From assembly GCA_012845835.1 (NCBI GenBank), contig JABAKD010000024.1, positions 7,343,103-7,407,102 of the forward strand: DNA of 64,000 bases. The letters are read 5' to 3'. Below the pieces are notes generated by a model that did no database searches, had not been told where the DNA came from, and saw nothing but the letters and a program-made list of their open reading frames with translations. The DNA is from Undaria pinnatifida (taxonomy: Eukaryota; Sar; Phaeophyceae; Laminariales; Alariaceae). The translations under genes and the position numbers were made by a program. Shown here one piece after another: positions 23,346 through 34,224 of this stretch. How positions within the stretch are numbered: the first letter of the stretch is position 1; every line of letters begins with the position of its first letter.

Positions 23346-23850
23346 TTAAGACCTTTAGAGCCCCAAAATCCTTCCCGATACTAAATTCAAGTAAGTTTTT
23401 CCCCAAAAAGGGTTTCCAGCTGTAAAAGGGTTCTTCTGACTTGAGGAGCTTAACCCCTTTAGAGCTCCAAAATCCCTCCCTACACTAAATTCAAGTAAAT
23501 TTGTCCCCAAAAAGGGTTTCCAGTTGCATAAGCGTTCGTCTCACCTGAGGAGCTTAACCCCTTGAGAGCCCCAAAACCCCTCCCTGCACTAAATTCAAGT
23601 AATTTTGTCCCCAAAAAGGGTTTCCAGTTGTAAAAGCGTTCTTCTTACCTGAGGAGCTTAACCCCTTCAGAGCCCCAAAATCCCTCCCTATACGATAATC
23701 AAGTAAAATTTTCCCCAAAATGGGTTTCCAAAATGTAAAAGCGTTCTTCCCACCTGAGGAGCTTAATTAACCCCTTTAGAGCCCCAAAATCCCTCCCTAT
23801 AATAAATTGAAGTAATTTCCCCCCAAAAAAGGGTTTCCAGTGGTAAAATT
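23346..23850 (+). repeat. Tandem array of five family B elements
   Basis: Five copies start near 23346, 23450, 23549, 23648 and 23769, each 'ttaacccctttagagccc' through 'gggtttccagttgtaaaagc', joined by the same linker 'gttcttctcacctgaggagc'. A transposon-like unit plus linker has been amplified head to tail, probably by unequal exchange. Confidence 0.85.
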
Positions 23851-25106
23851 AAGAACCTCTCCTAAAAATAGATTTGGAAAAATTAAAACTGCTACATGTA
23901 ACAGTACGGGATGGAACAATCCCGTGGCCTAAAGGTATACAAAAATTAGAAAAAAACAAGGAATACATTTTTTTAGCCAAATTCGGACGATTTTGGGTTT
24001 AAGGAGCCCCGCCGTCGTTCAGAAACCGTTTCGGACGAAAACGTTCCGTTAAAACCTCTATCGTATACACTAGCACATACACGCCAATTAATTTTTGTTT
24101 CTGGGGCTCTTAACCTCTTGCGGAGGAGCTCTAGTTTTTTTTTTTCGAATTTTTTTGTTTGTCTTTTGAGGCGAAAAAAAAAAAACTGATTTGCCTTTTA
24201 TTAACAGGGAAAAAGCCGATGAACAAACAACATCCCGAGATGGTCTAGGTGTAGGTTTACGACGAAGAATATTCGCAAAAAAACGACAAGGACGAAAATA
24301 TATGGCAATTTGTTTTTTTGGGGGGGGTTAATTTCGGGTCAAGGAGCCCATTCATTCAGAGAACGAATTTTCGGTCAAGAAAAAAAGCGCTATCTCCACC
24401 GTGGCTTTTGCGCAAATCATGAAGAACAACCCCCGCGACTTGTAGATACGCAACGAGTGTGCTACGTACATTGTAAAACGAAGACGGCTGAAAGTGCGAC
24501 CCGGTGAACAAACCCATGCATGGCACACAGGTACACAAAAAACAACAACAACAATCTGCAAAACAATGAATGTGAAATTCCGACGATTTTTTCAATTAAG
24601 TGGTAGCCCCTCGTCATTCAGACGAAAAAAACAAAAATAGCCAAAAAATATATATATACCTTAATACCTCTATCGCCCCCCTACGCATGCTACGGCAAAA
24701 AGGTGCACCTTTAGATTTCCGAGGCTCATAACCTGATGTGGGGAAAAACAAAACCGCTGCCCGTTGAAGAATCCCATGGCCTCGGGATATATACCACGAA
24801 CATGATGGCAGAAAAAAAAACGACGAACTTCCGACGATTTCGGGTTAAGGTAGCGACACGTCGTTCAGACGAAAAACAAAATATGTGGCCAAAAAGTGCC
24901 ACTTCTATCGTATCATGCGTCCCCCCCCTCCCCCTGAGTCATCCCACCGTAGGGTTTGCACTTTTGAGGTTAACTAATGCTTCTGACCGGTGGAGCTCCT
25001 CAAGTGTGGAATTAACGGTGAGTATGGTCATTTTCACGAGTATTATTTTTTTCAAGTAGCGCATAGAAACGTCGGTCGGGCTGCGCGAACGAATGAATTC
25101 GAGTGG

Positions 25107-25344
25107 TTCTACGATACCCCCCCCCCAAACCAGCGAATGTTCTTTTAACGAACGTATGGCGGCTGCCCGACACAAGGAAGGATACTATTGAAACCAAAGT
25201 GTCCATGTATTTTCCTGTGTGCAAAGGTCTATCGATCGATGACGTCGGGGTGTCGAGGGACACCGCATTTCAGGACATACGACCGGGGGCTGGTTTTGAA
25301 ACCTGCGATTTCGTTAAAAAAATATTGGGGGGGCTACCGTAGTA
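25107..25344. mobile_element. Family D miniature element, copy 2
   Basis: From 'ttctacgatacccccccccc' to 'gggggggctaccgtag', with 'gatgacgtcggggtgtcgag' and 'gctggttttgaaacctgcg' inside. It ends about 157 bp before the exon 7 acceptor. Confidence 0.75.
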
Positions 25345-25501
25345 AGACTCCTCCGAAGTCGCGTTTCGGGCGAAATATTGAGGCCCTCATGGTTAGGAGC
25401 TCAGAACGTTGTGCTGCAGTCCTGGCGCGGTCTAACTCCCATGCCCACAGCGTAGCGCGCATCGACTACTCCCCCTCCTCTGCTCCGCGTATCGTATACA
25501 G

Positions 25502-25663
25502 GTAGATGAAAAAACATCTGCCGCATTGCTTGACTTCTCCCTTCATCTGACGGTCGGGGACATGGACAAGGCTTACGCCGCGGTCCGACTCATCAAGAGC
25601 GCCACGGTGTGGGAAAACATGGCTCACATGTGCGTCAAGACCCGCCGCCTGGATGTCGCCGAG
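25502..25663 (+). CDS. IFT140: IFT140 exon 7: start of the alpha-solenoid
   Basis: Fifty-four codons, residues 265-318. It reads [20 protein letters not shown] then [20 protein letters not shown] and [14 protein letters not shown], one of the most conserved IFT140 stretches (human [20 protein letters not shown] and [20 protein letters not shown]). It forms the first helical pairs of the TPR-like solenoid. The acceptor 'cgtatacag' and donor GAG|gtgggt are both phase 0. Confidence 0.97.
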
Positions 25664-25959
25664 GTGGGTTATCAAAGCCTAAACTACTGTGGGGTTGGCT
25701 GACTATAAGTCTTCGATCGGTAATTAGTTGGTTTAGGTTCGGGTAAGGTGACTGGTAGGGCGACTATTTGGCTGACCGTAAGTTGCCGGTTAGCAATTAG
25801 GTGGTTTGTGTTTGGGCAGGGCTACTACGAGTCGCCGACTTGATTATTTAGGTGGCTAGGCATTTCGTAGTACAGTTGCTACAGCCGGGAGTCGGCTTCA
25901 TTTCACGATAATGTGAAACAACAACAACAACAACAGCAATAATATTTCACGAGTAATAA

Positions 25960-26235
25960 CTAATCGGAAGGTGCCGTTAGCCAACTAACTGATTTGAGTC
26001 CGCAAGTCGGCTGGAGAAGCCAGCTGATGGCAAGTTAGTAGAGCGAAGCGAGCCGAATCAGCCCCCCCCCCCCGGCCGAGGGGAGCCCGAAAAAAAAAGG
26101 AAAAAAACGCACTCTGCATTAACAATCCTTCCTACTAGTATGAAACCCAGTAAATCGGATAGTCCACACCTCCGGGAAACGACTAACTATTAGTCCAACA
26201 AGTGCCTAGTTGGTGACTAAAGTCATGCCGACTCG
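25960..26235. repeat. Family E dispersed repeat, copy 1
   Basis: Shares 'aggtgccgttagcc', 'gcgaagcgagcc', 'acaatccttcctac' and 'catgccgactcgcagctct' with 48561-48960 over about 280 bp. The second copy carries a family B insertion, so this uninterrupted copy shows the empty site 'gtgactaaagtcatgccga'. Confidence 0.75.
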
Positions 26236-26360
26236 CAGCTCTAACAGTTACAGTACCCCCTTGCGTGAATTTTCGGATTTCAATTTTTTTTTTTTAATCG
26301 ACACACGCTACGGTAGCGGATGCACCTACGACCTACGATTTTCTATTTTCTGAGGACTGA

Positions 26361-26592
26361 TTCTACGATAGCCCCCCTCAAAACCAGCGATTTTCTTTAA
26401 CGGACGTTTCATGGCTGCTCGACACGAGGGAGGACCCTATTAAAACAAAAGGTTTCCATGTATTTTATTGTGGTCAAAGGTCAATCGAACGACGACGTCG
26501 GGGTTTCAAGGGACACGGTATTTCAGGAGATACGACCGGGAGCTGGTTTCCAAACCAGCGATTTCGTTAAAGAAAAGCTGGGGAGGGCCTGT
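26361..26592. mobile_element. Family D miniature element, copy 3
   Basis: From 'ttctacgatagcccccctca' to 'gctggggagggcctgtc'; the right terminal repeat has decayed. The interior matches the family. Confidence 0.7.
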
Positions 26593-26754
26593 CTTCAGGA
26601 ACTAACTCCACATGTCACGCCCTGAAACTGATCTCGGCAAAAAAAAAATAGATGTGCTGCCGGGACAAAAAAAAAAAAACTATATATGGCCTAGGCATCT
26701 ATCGAATAACTTCCGCCGTCACTCAGAAGAGCTTGTTTAAAATGCGCTACCACT

Positions 26755-26960
26755 GACCAAGGCTACGGTAGGGGGGGGGGGGGGGGGGGGGGGGGGTACG
26801 ACTAAGGCTACGGTAGGAGGGGGGGGTACGACCAAGGCAACGGTAGAGGGGGGGGGGTACCACCAAGGCAACGGTAGGGGGGGGGGGGGTGCAACCAAGG
26901 CTACGGTAGGGGGGAGGGGGTAACGACCAAGGGTACGGTAGGGGGGGGAGGGGGGGGTTA
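26755..26960. repeat. G-run tandem array
   Basis: Six units of 'ccaaggctacggta' followed by runs of 8 to more than 20 G and 'tacga'. Long G-runs on the non-template strand could form G-quadruplexes in the transcript, but that is inference. Confidence 0.9.
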
Positions 26961-26979
26961 CCCCCATTTTCATTCGTGT

Positions 26980-27157
26980 GTTTGAGCCACTCGCACGAGT
27001 CACTCCGTAGCTCACGGGTGAAAATGGTGCAGGCAGTTGTTTTGGCGCAGCGGCTTAGATTACCTTTGCACTGCGGATTGATTTCGTCAATATAAAACAT
27101 GAAGAAAACGTAAGATCGCAAAGGAACCAAGGGGTTGCTCGCGCGAGTGGCCCCTCG
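26980..27157. mobile_element. Family L miniature element, copy 1
   Basis: Begins 'gtttgagccactcgcacgag' and ends 'gctcgcgcgagtggcccct', short inverted ends with 'ctcgcgcgag' cores. Copies are at 27237-27453 and 60765-60962. Confidence 0.6.
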
Positions 27158-27236
27158 CTACTGCAATTAATGGTCAAAAAAGGGACCCCCCTACGGTGGA
27201 GAGCGGTACCCCGCTTTTTCGCGTCTTCCCTACCCT

Positions 27237-27453
27237 GTTTGAGCCGCTCGTGCGGGTGAAACTCTCGCGAACAAAAAACACTTCTTCTTTAGGGCGGTGC
27301 GTTTTCTTTTTCGCCGCGCGGCTTTTACCGTTCCATTGCGAATTCAGTGTCACAAAATGAGAAAGCGAAAAAAAAAAAAACGCGAAATCCTGAAACGGCA
27401 AAGGAACGGGGGCACGCGGGGGGGGGGGCAACACTCGCGCGAGTGACCCCGAG
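27237..27453. mobile_element. Family L miniature element, copy 2
   Basis: Begins 'gagccgctcgtgcgggtga' and ends 'actcgcgcgagtgaccccg', about 217 bp, with a poly-G run near its right end as in the other copies. It directly abuts the family A element that follows. Confidence 0.6.
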
Positions 27454-27455
27454 CC

Positions 27456-27700
27456 GACGCGTGCTACACGATAGAGGCGCACCGCTCTTTTTTCTAATTC
27501 TACTCCTCAATTTGGAAGCTTAAGATGTCCCCCCCAAAACTGATTTGGAGAAAAATAAACCTGCTACTTCGAAGCATATCGCGGATGAAAAATCCCATGG
27601 CCTAGTTACACAACGAGAATCGTGCAAAATAAATGGGGCGTATTATCCGACGATTTCGCGTTAAGGAGCCATTACGGACGAAAAGCGCTACCTCTGTTGT
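27456..27700. mobile_element. Family A miniature element in intron 7
   Basis: The left end 'gacgcgtgctacacgatag' is clear and the interior ('tgatttggagaaaaataaac', 'cccatggcctag', 'tccgacgatttcgcgttaag') is typical. The right inverted repeat is decayed ('gcgctacctctgttgttgc'). Confidence 0.7.
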
Positions 27701-28330
27701 TGCTGTTCTCTCACATCAACTCTTGTCAAAATCTAGAGCACGTGGTCACACAAAGGTGCTAGAGCCCTAGGAACATCCGAAAAACCAAAATGAAATCAAG
27801 ATTCGTCCGGGAAATACTACGTTTTCCCGCCTAAACCGCACGATACGAAGAAGGCGCACGATGATCCAATGTGCAAACTGAGCTCACCTCTGTCGTAGCA
27901 CGGGTCCACTGCAAAAAAATAAAAAAAAAAGTGCCACCGCAAAATGACCACTCTTTGCCGTCGTCTTTATCTGCTCCTGTAGCACATGCCTACCTGGCTC
28001 GTGTGTTCATGGCTCGTACCGACATGAACAAAGCCCACAACTGCTGCAGGGGCTGTGATGTGCTTCATTGACTATAGCTCGCTCGTTGACTAGCTATTTA
28101 GTTGGCTAGATAGTAACAGTCCGTTTTTGTTGAATGCGGGGGTATATAAGTCGTCGACTTGTTCCGACACGTGTCCATAGCTCGAGTCTGTTTCCGTCAC
28201 CGAATCGGTAGGAAGAGTACACAGTGTGAACCGTCAGGCCATCAGAAAAAGCAATGTTGGCTGGCTAGGGCAACATACGAACGACGACCCTAACTGCCAG
28301 CATCGGTCTCCCCTGTGTGGCGTATCACAG

Positions 28331-28420
28331 CTCTGCCTTGGGAACATGGGGCATGCGCGTGGCGCGGCGGCCGTTCGATTGGCCAAGCAAGAACCGGAGC
28401 CCGAGGCGGCCATCGCTCAG
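28331..28420 (+). CDS. IFT140: IFT140 exon 8
   Basis: Thirty codons, residues 319-348: [20 protein letters not shown] then [10 protein letters not shown]. Human [20 protein letters not shown] is nearly the same and continues EPELEARVA. The acceptor is 'gtatcacag' and the donor CAG|gtttgt is weak at position +3. Phase 0 at both ends. Confidence 0.96.
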
Positions 28421-29528
28421 GTTTGTCTGATCGCCACTGGCAGGTTGCTGCGCAACGCTCGCTCGTATTGCGGATATGACAATCCGTGTTGCACGTGACT
28501 CTTCAAATCGGCGGCAACTCGTATAAGACGGTGTTACGGTATTATATGTATGTTTTTAAAGGGTTTAGTGTCGGCCCTCCATTACATAGAAAATAGTTTG
28601 GTACCTTTCATATGTAGGACGTAGTGTGGAATATGGTCTATCTAGAAAATAGCGTGGTACCTTGTGCAGAAAAAAAGGGGTTTTAATCAATCGGTGTTCA
28701 CCGACCGGTACAGCGTGAGCTGCAAGCTCCTCGAAGGTGATAAACGAGATGGTCCCAGTTGTTGTGTTTGTTGTTGGCGATCTCGAACAGGAGATGAAGG
28801 ATAAAAAGAAAGAAGAACAAGTATATAGTCAGCCAGCTCACAGACATGGTGGCGCTGGAAAACCGCCATTCGTGCGGGAGATGGTGCAACAAACTGGCTG
28901 ACGCTTGCTACGATAAAGGCATTACTCTTTGGCCAAAACGTGCTTTGCACGCCGAGGCTCTAAACCCCTTCAGAGGGGGAAAAAAATACGAAAAAAAAGC
29001 GGCTTATCACAGAATTGATCATGTGAATCAAACCGAGCTGCTGGTGTACCATTAGTAGAGTATGTGCTCGAACTGCAAAGCAGGAAGCTGTGAGGCATGA
29101 CGATGCCGACCTTCAAGGAGCTGCTTGATGTGCTGGATGTTCATCTATGGAAGGCTCCGTTGGCGTTCCGGGTAGATCCTTCAACCTTTAGCCTATAGAC
29201 GCTTGACTAGATCTTGTCGCTTTACGATCTGAGTCTTCCCACCGTAGGGTTTGCACTTTTTGGAGTGCCAAACGTATCTGACTGGTTGAGTTTTTCAGGT
29301 ATTGGGGTTATCGGCGAGTGTCCTGCCGATGACACCATGTGTATAATATACATATACATGCGTGTACCACCTTTGGTTTGTTCGTGTTTTTTCCCTGGGG
29401 CATTCCTCAGCTCCAGAGTGACTGGAACCTGTCCTATGACCACGGACTTGACAATGCGAGTTAATGTGAGAACAACAACAACAACAACTCGTCAAAAGGT
29501 TGTTTTGGTGTATCATCCTTTCGTGCAG
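28421..29528 (+). other. Intron 8
   Basis: Phase-0 intron of 1108 bp. It contains two diverged short direct units with 'agaaaatagtttggtacctt' (about 28585-28675), a repeat starting 'gagtcttcccaccgtagggtt' (29231-29310) related to 24938-25030, and a dispersed repeat with 'ggaacctgtcctatgaccac' that ends in (CAA)n (29420-29490). Nothing else is recognised. Confidence 0.7.
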
Positions 29529-29615
29529 GTGGCGATGCAACTGGGCCTGTTGGACGACGCGGTGCGATTGTATCGCGAGTGCGGTCGGTATGACCTCCTT
29601 AACGTCCTCTACCAG
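29529..29615 (+). CDS. IFT140: IFT140 exon 9 (GC splice donor)
   Basis: Twenty-nine codons, residues 349-377: VAMQLGLLDDAVRLYRECGR then YDLLNVLYQ (human [20 protein letters not shown] and DLLNKFYQ). The acceptor is 'ttcgtgcag'. The exon must end at CAG because the next exon continues AAGLWERALEVAE exactly as human [15 protein letters not shown], and the sequence after CAG is gcaagt. This is therefore a GC-AG intron with an otherwise perfect donor consensus. The frame runs into TAA 15 bp later if unspliced. Confidence 0.95.
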
Positions 29616-30259
29616 GCAAGTGCAAAATAAATTGCTGCGCCCAACGCGGTGTCTAAAAAAGCAATAGCGGTAATATATACAGGGCGCAAAAGCCAACTCC
29701 CGCGCCCACTGCGCGCTGAAAGAGTTTAGTAGCATTACTTTCGCTCGAACGGGGGGCGTACCCAGGTTATAATATTTTTTGGGTGCAGAGTCTGTCACGT
29801 GGGTACGGCATCCACCTTCTCAGCCGTCGCTACCTGGCGAACAAGAAAAGAGATTAAAAGAGAAAAATCGTGCAATTCTCAACAAAAGCTGCGCCACCCA
29901 ACGCATCTGAAAAAAATAGGTTTGCGCTGCTTTCATTCATTCAGAAGCGTTGGGCTGCCCGCGCGCAGCGCCTGCGAAAATGTGGAACAACAGCGTTGCC
30001 TTTTGGTTCGTTGTTTTGGCTTCAAAGCAGGGAGTGTACAAGGGGTGATGTGGGGGCATCGCACGGTCTGTCGAGCGGAGCGCAAACGGTCTGTGTGGGT
30101 AGAGTCGTTGTGCTGAAACCGTCGAACCGTTGTGCTCTTATCTGCTGTCCGGTGCAACAGTAGAGCTTGCCACGCATCATTCGAGGAAAAGATGGCGGGA
30201 AACTTCGTGAGTCTTCCCACGATAGGGGTGCAGAAGTTTCTAAGAAAATTCTGCATCGT

Positions 30260-30786
30260 GAGTCATCCCACGATAGGGGTGCAGAAGTTTCTGAGAAAAT
30301 TCTGAGCTCCTAACATGAGGAGCTCACTCAATACCTCAGACTGATTCTACAATAGCCCCCCCCCCAAAAAAAAAAAAAACAGCGATTTCCTTTAACGAAC
30401 GTTTCATGGCTGCTCGACACGGGGAAGGATGATAGGAAAAAACAAAAAAAAACTTCAGATATTTCCTTGTTTGCAAAGGACTATCGAACCATGACGTCGG
30501 CGTGGGTAAGGGGTAACGTATTTCAGGAGACACGGCCGGGAGCTGGTTTCAAAACCGGGGCGATTTCGGTAAAGAAAAATTGGGGGGGGCTGCCACGGTC
30601 GTAGAACGACTCCTCACCCACCCGAAACATGACCGTTGAAAGGCGTTCGTCCGCGCAACCCGACTAATATATATGCGCTAGTACCAAAACAACTATACTC
30701 GTGAAATTGGTTGACGAACGACCAACCGCTGGTTCCTCACTTTATTAGTTAATCCAACAACTGCAACCCCTATCGCGGGATGGCTC
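30260..30786. mobile_element. Family C element interrupted by family D
   Basis: Left end 'gagtcatcccacgataggg', right end 'cccctatcgcgggatggctc'. Family C sequence 'ctcactcaatacctca' stops at about 30340 and resumes at about 30612 with 'ctcacccacccgaaacatga'. The gap is a family D element, so D moved after C was in place here. Confidence 0.78.
30345..30605. mobile_element. Family D miniature element, copy 4 (nested)
   Basis: From 'ttctacaatagccccccccc' to 'ggggggctgccacggtcgtag', inserted in a family C element. 'cctca' precedes and 'ctcac' follows the insertion, so a short target duplication is possible but unclear. Confidence 0.75.
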
Positions 30787-31033
30787 GTTTTCTGCAATGG
30801 TTGGCGGGGCTGTATCTCTGCGATGGTTGACTTGGGTTCGACTGGGGTGGGCATATAGGGTAAGGGTTAGGGTTGGATATAATTAAATGTGACTGGAGCC
30901 TGTCCTTTGACCACGGACTCGATCATGCGTGGTCATGTGAGAACAACTACAACAAACAGTAAATAAATGTGTAGACCAACCATTTTCTCCGAATGAGCGG
31001 GTAAGGCACCCTCGTCCGGCCGGCTTTGAACAG

Positions 31034-31132
31034 GCCGCGGGACTGTGGGAACGGGCCTTGGAAGTCGCCGAGGCGCACGACAGAATCCATCTTTCCACCA
31101 CGCACCAGCTCTACGCTCAGCACCTCGAAAAG
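31034..31132 (+). CDS. IFT140: IFT140 exon 10
   Basis: Thirty-three codons, residues 378-410: AAGLWERALEVAEAHDRIHL then STTHQLYAQHLEK, equivalent to human [20 protein letters not shown] and RSTYHRYAGHLEA. The acceptor is 'gaacag', following 'cggccggcttt', with a weak pyrimidine tract. The donor is AAG|gtgagg. Phase 0. It encodes two solenoid helices. Confidence 0.96.
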
Positions 31133-33108
31133 GTGAGGAGGGTGTCAGCGGACACAACCAATCGTGTCGTGTTAAAAGAAAAAAGTGTTGAATGAAAATA
31201 AAAAAAAACATTGGTTCCTCACTTGAGCACCCGAAGAAAGAAGAAAAAAAAACGATTTTCGAACCGACTTGAAAACCGGGAGAACGAGTAAACAAGGCCG
31301 CGGCCTAAGGCATGCAAAAAAAAAAAGTTTCTTGCAGAAACCTGAACGAGTTTTCAGTTTTTTTTTTTTTTTTCTCTAGTTTTCTTGCTGTGATTGTTTT
31401 TTGTTTTTTTTAATGCTCCGGCGGATGGGGCAAAAATGAATCTTGAGCTCACCACACTCTCCACGTATTTTCACTGGCGTGACCATTTTGGGCTAAGGAG
31501 CCTTGTCATTCTGAGAAGTGTTTTGGCCAAAAAATGGTATACCTTCATACCTCCATCGAATAAAATAAAATAAAATGTGTCTCTCCTTTGGTTTGGCTCT
31601 GTTTTCTGGGATTTTGCTTTTTATGGTCGATCGATGTCGAAGCTTATGCCGTAAAAAAACGCTGTCTGGACCAAGGGTACGGTGTTGTAGTAGATTACTC
31701 CCATTTCACTACCACGCTGTACCTCACCGACCAAACGACTTTAGATGATTTTCTCGGTGAGGCGTAGCGAACTATTCCAGTGCGGATTCCATCTAAAAAA
31801 ATTAGAAGTCGAAGGTAAAGGAACGGAGCGGGGGGGGGGGGGGGAAGGGGGGGGGGGGGCGTACTCATTTGTTGTTTGCCTTACAAGTCACTTGACCATT
31901 GACCACGCATCCCTTTTTAGACGGAGCACCGTTCCTACTCCTGATAGAAACACTTCCAACATTTGGACGCCCATTACGCTTCTTCCATATATTACATAGG
32001 AGCTGTTTGCTTATCCTATCCCCGTCCTGTGAGGGGGGGGGGGGGAACCTCGCGTGAGTGACCTCGAGCCAATCCAAAAACCAAAAAAAGGTTCAAAAAG
32101 TGATCTCCTTACCGTAGCATTCCGGTAATAGTACGATCGAGATGCACTGGCTCTTCTTTTCTTTTTTTTGGTCTTCCGAGGGGGGTGGATTGATAAAAAC
32201 AACAATGGTTTTTATACCTCACCCAAAAGAAAATTCTGGAGGAAACCCGTAAGGTGCAATCCGCAATCCGATGACCACAGCCGTGACCTAGGTATACCAA
32301 AAAAAAGAAATGACGATTTTTTTTCCCGACGTTTTTTTTTTTTTTTTCTCACACTTTTACTTTCCAGCTTCTGGACAAGCCGCGGCCACTGGTGTCGTCC
32401 CTTCTCCCCCCCGGTTCTTGCCTTCAGTTTTTTTTCATCTCGCATAGGGTTCAGCAATCCCACTGCTCGTCGATTTTTCATCGAATGTTGCTACCTCACG
32501 CTCTCGCGCTTTCCTGGGTTGAAAGACGCCGTCGTTCAGACAATTTTTTCGCCAGAAAACGGCATACCTTAGTACCTCTTTCGTAGCACTAGTTCCTCAG
32601 ATGAGGGACCCGGTCACCCAGAAATTGTTCGACCGAAAATGCCACCCCCCACCGCAACACGCCCCCGTCAACCTCTGATAAAAAAAGAAATACCTTGGAC
32701 GGCAAAAACTTGGACGGCGAACAGGGGCCTGGTCACTTAGAAATTTTATGGCCAAAAATTCTACTCCTTACCGCAAAACGCTTCCGTAGAACTGTTTTAG
32801 ATGCCTTGGAACGGCAAATAGGGGCCCGGTCACTCAGGAATGGCATGACCAAAAATGATACCCCTACCGCAAAACGCCTCCGTATAAATGTTTTTCATGC
32901 CTTGGAACGACAAACAGGGGCCTGGTCACTCAGAAATAGTATGGCCAATAATTCTACCCCTTACCGCAAAACGCCTCCGTCGAATTGTTTTTTGTCTAGG
33001 ACGGCAAACAGGGGCCCGGTCACTCAGAATTATCATCACCAAAACTGATACCCCTACCGCAAAACGCCTCCGTCGAATTGTTTTTTCATGCCTTGGAACG
33101 GCATACAG
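31133..33108 (+). other. Intron 10
   Basis: Phase-0 intron of 1976 bp. It contains a partial family N copy (31375-31475), a family F copy in inverse orientation (about 31855-31990), a relative of the 5' end repeat (32150-32300) and a tandem array (32580-33108) that supplies the acceptor of exon 11. Confidence 0.75.
32580..33108 (+). repeat. Tandem array of about 100-bp units ending at the exon 11 acceptor
   Basis: Five units share 'accgcaaaacgcctccgt', 'gaattgttttttcatgcctt', 'ggaacggcaaacagg' and 'gcccggtcactcagaa'. The real exon 11 acceptor 'cttggaacggcatacag' is the last unit. The earlier units keep the same pyrimidine tract and a CAG, so they repeat a 3' splice-site-like sequence. Confidence 0.85.
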
Positions 33109-33228
33109 GTCGGCGATACGGCGGGCGCTATTCGGCACTACGAGGTTGCGGGCACACACTGCGTGGAGGTGCCGCGAATGCTGTTCGAGCGAGACAGAGT
33201 GGAAGACTTGGAGGATTACATCACTCAG
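33109..33228 (+). CDS. IFT140: IFT140 exon 11
   Basis: Forty codons, residues 411-450: VGDTAGAIRHYEVAGTHCVE then VPRMLFERDRVEDLEDYITQ. VEVPRML is the hallmark shared with human HRFEVPRMLSED, and GAIRHYEVA aligns to RALSYYEKS. The acceptor is 'ggcatacag', the donor CAG|gtggcc (weak), phase 0 at both ends. Confidence 0.95.
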
Positions 33229-33269
33229 GTGGCCTTTTATCCTAAACCTTTTCGTAGAGAAAACGATTA

Positions 33270-33850
33270 TTTTTTCATGTTTTCCTATTCCTGTTACTGT
33301 CAAAGGTTTCATTTTCTCTACGGAAAAAAGGGTTACGATAAAGGCTAATTGACCAGAAGCAACATTTAGGAGGCCTTCAAGAACTTTTTTTTTTCCCCTA
33401 TTTATTCCTGTTACTGTAGAGATTTCAATTATTTGCAACAACTTTTTTTTTTCCTATTCCTGTTACTGTAGAGATTTCATTTTTTTGCAAGAACTTTTTT
33501 TTTTTCTTATTCCTGTTGCTGTAGAGATTTCATATTTTTGCAAGAACTTTTTTTTTTTCCTATTCCTGTTGCTGTAGAGATTTCATTTTTTTTTTCAAAG
33601 CCTCTCAAATGTTTCTTCTGGTTAGTTAGCCTTCATCCTTTTTCTTCCTAGAGAAACTAGTGTTTTTTTGTTTTCCTATTCCTGTTTCTGTTAAAGGTTT
33701 CATTTTTTGAAAGCCTCCTAAACGTTTCTTCTGGTCCATTAGCCTTTATCGTAACCCTTTTTTTCGCGGAGAACCTACTCGTTTTTTTTTCCCCCTTTTC
33801 CTGTCAATTTTTTATATTTTTTCTTAACCTCCTAAATGTTTCTTCTGGTC
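33270..33850. repeat. T-rich tandem repeat
   Basis: Units of about 60 bp with 'ttttcctattcctgttactg' and 'tagagatttcatttttt' occur four to five times to 33600. Looser units with 'aatgtttcttctggt' follow. The first unit abuts the exon 11 donor region. Confidence 0.85.
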
Positions 33851-34149
33851 AACTTTATGTTTCCCCACTTCGTAGGACCTTCCTGTTTACGTGGAACCAC
33901 AGAAATGAGGACTCACGATACTGTTAAGGTATTAGTGGGGTATTAGTCCGTTTGACCACTTGCAAAAGGTTAACCAATCGCTTACCCAAAGTAAGCCTTA
34001 TAACACTCTCCCCCCCTGAGACGGCGGGATAGCAGGTCGGTCGGATACACGGGCGGACCTGTCAATTATCCAAGCCGTTTCATTCCCTGGGTATACCGGG
34101 GAGAGTATTTTTCAAGTTCGACATGGATGGGGAAAGTCTGAAAAAGTTT

Positions 34150-34215
34150 ATTATGGTGGATGTGGGACTCGAACCCACGACCCAAAAAACCCATGGTCCT
34201 GCCGACGACGCCGTT
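34150..34215 (-). ncRNA. tRNA-like relic (minus strand)
   Basis: The minus strand contains GTGGG-TTCGAGT-CCCAC, a perfect T-arm with a B-box-like 'ggttcgagtccc', followed by 'atccacca'. Upstream is 'ggcgtcgtcggcaggaccat', like a variable or anticodon region. I cannot find a matching 5' acceptor strand or a convincing A box, so it is a decayed tRNA or the head of a tRNA-derived SINE. It is joined to family J at 34225. Confidence 0.45.
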
Positions 34216-34224
34216 TGTTAAGGA

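Larger units (their letters stand above)
22027..25501 (+). other. Intron 6
   Basis: Phase-0 intron of 3475 bp. Contents: a family F copy (22680-22800) leading into three tandem family G units (22815-23145); a C-rich tract (23146-23265); five tandem family B units (23346-23850); decayed family A copies (about 23860-24070, 24110-24410, 24690-24920); a repeat starting 'gagtcatcccaccgtagggtt' (24938-25030); and family D copy 2 (25107-25344). Confidence 0.78.
25664..28330 (+). other. Intron 7
   Basis: Phase-0 intron of 2667 bp. Contents: family E (25960-26235); family D copy 3 (26361-26592); six G-run units (26755-26960); family L copies (26980-27157, 27237-27453); family A (27456-27700); and a doubtful exon 7-like relic (27950-28060). 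Confidence 0.75.
29616..31033 (+). other. Intron 9 (GC-AG)
   Basis: Phase-0 intron of 1418 bp with a GC donor. It contains a broken direct copy of the family C end (30208-30250), a family C element (30260-30786) carrying a nested family D element, a short telomere-like run (30859-30876) and a (CAA)-type dispersed repeat (30885-30960). Confidence 0.78.

Noticed and set aside
27950-28060. Possible copy of exon 7 ('gaccgacatgaacaaagccc' against 'ggggacatggacaaggctta')
   Set aside because: Similarity is limited to about 20 bases plus a vague upstream match; too weak to count among the duplicated exons.
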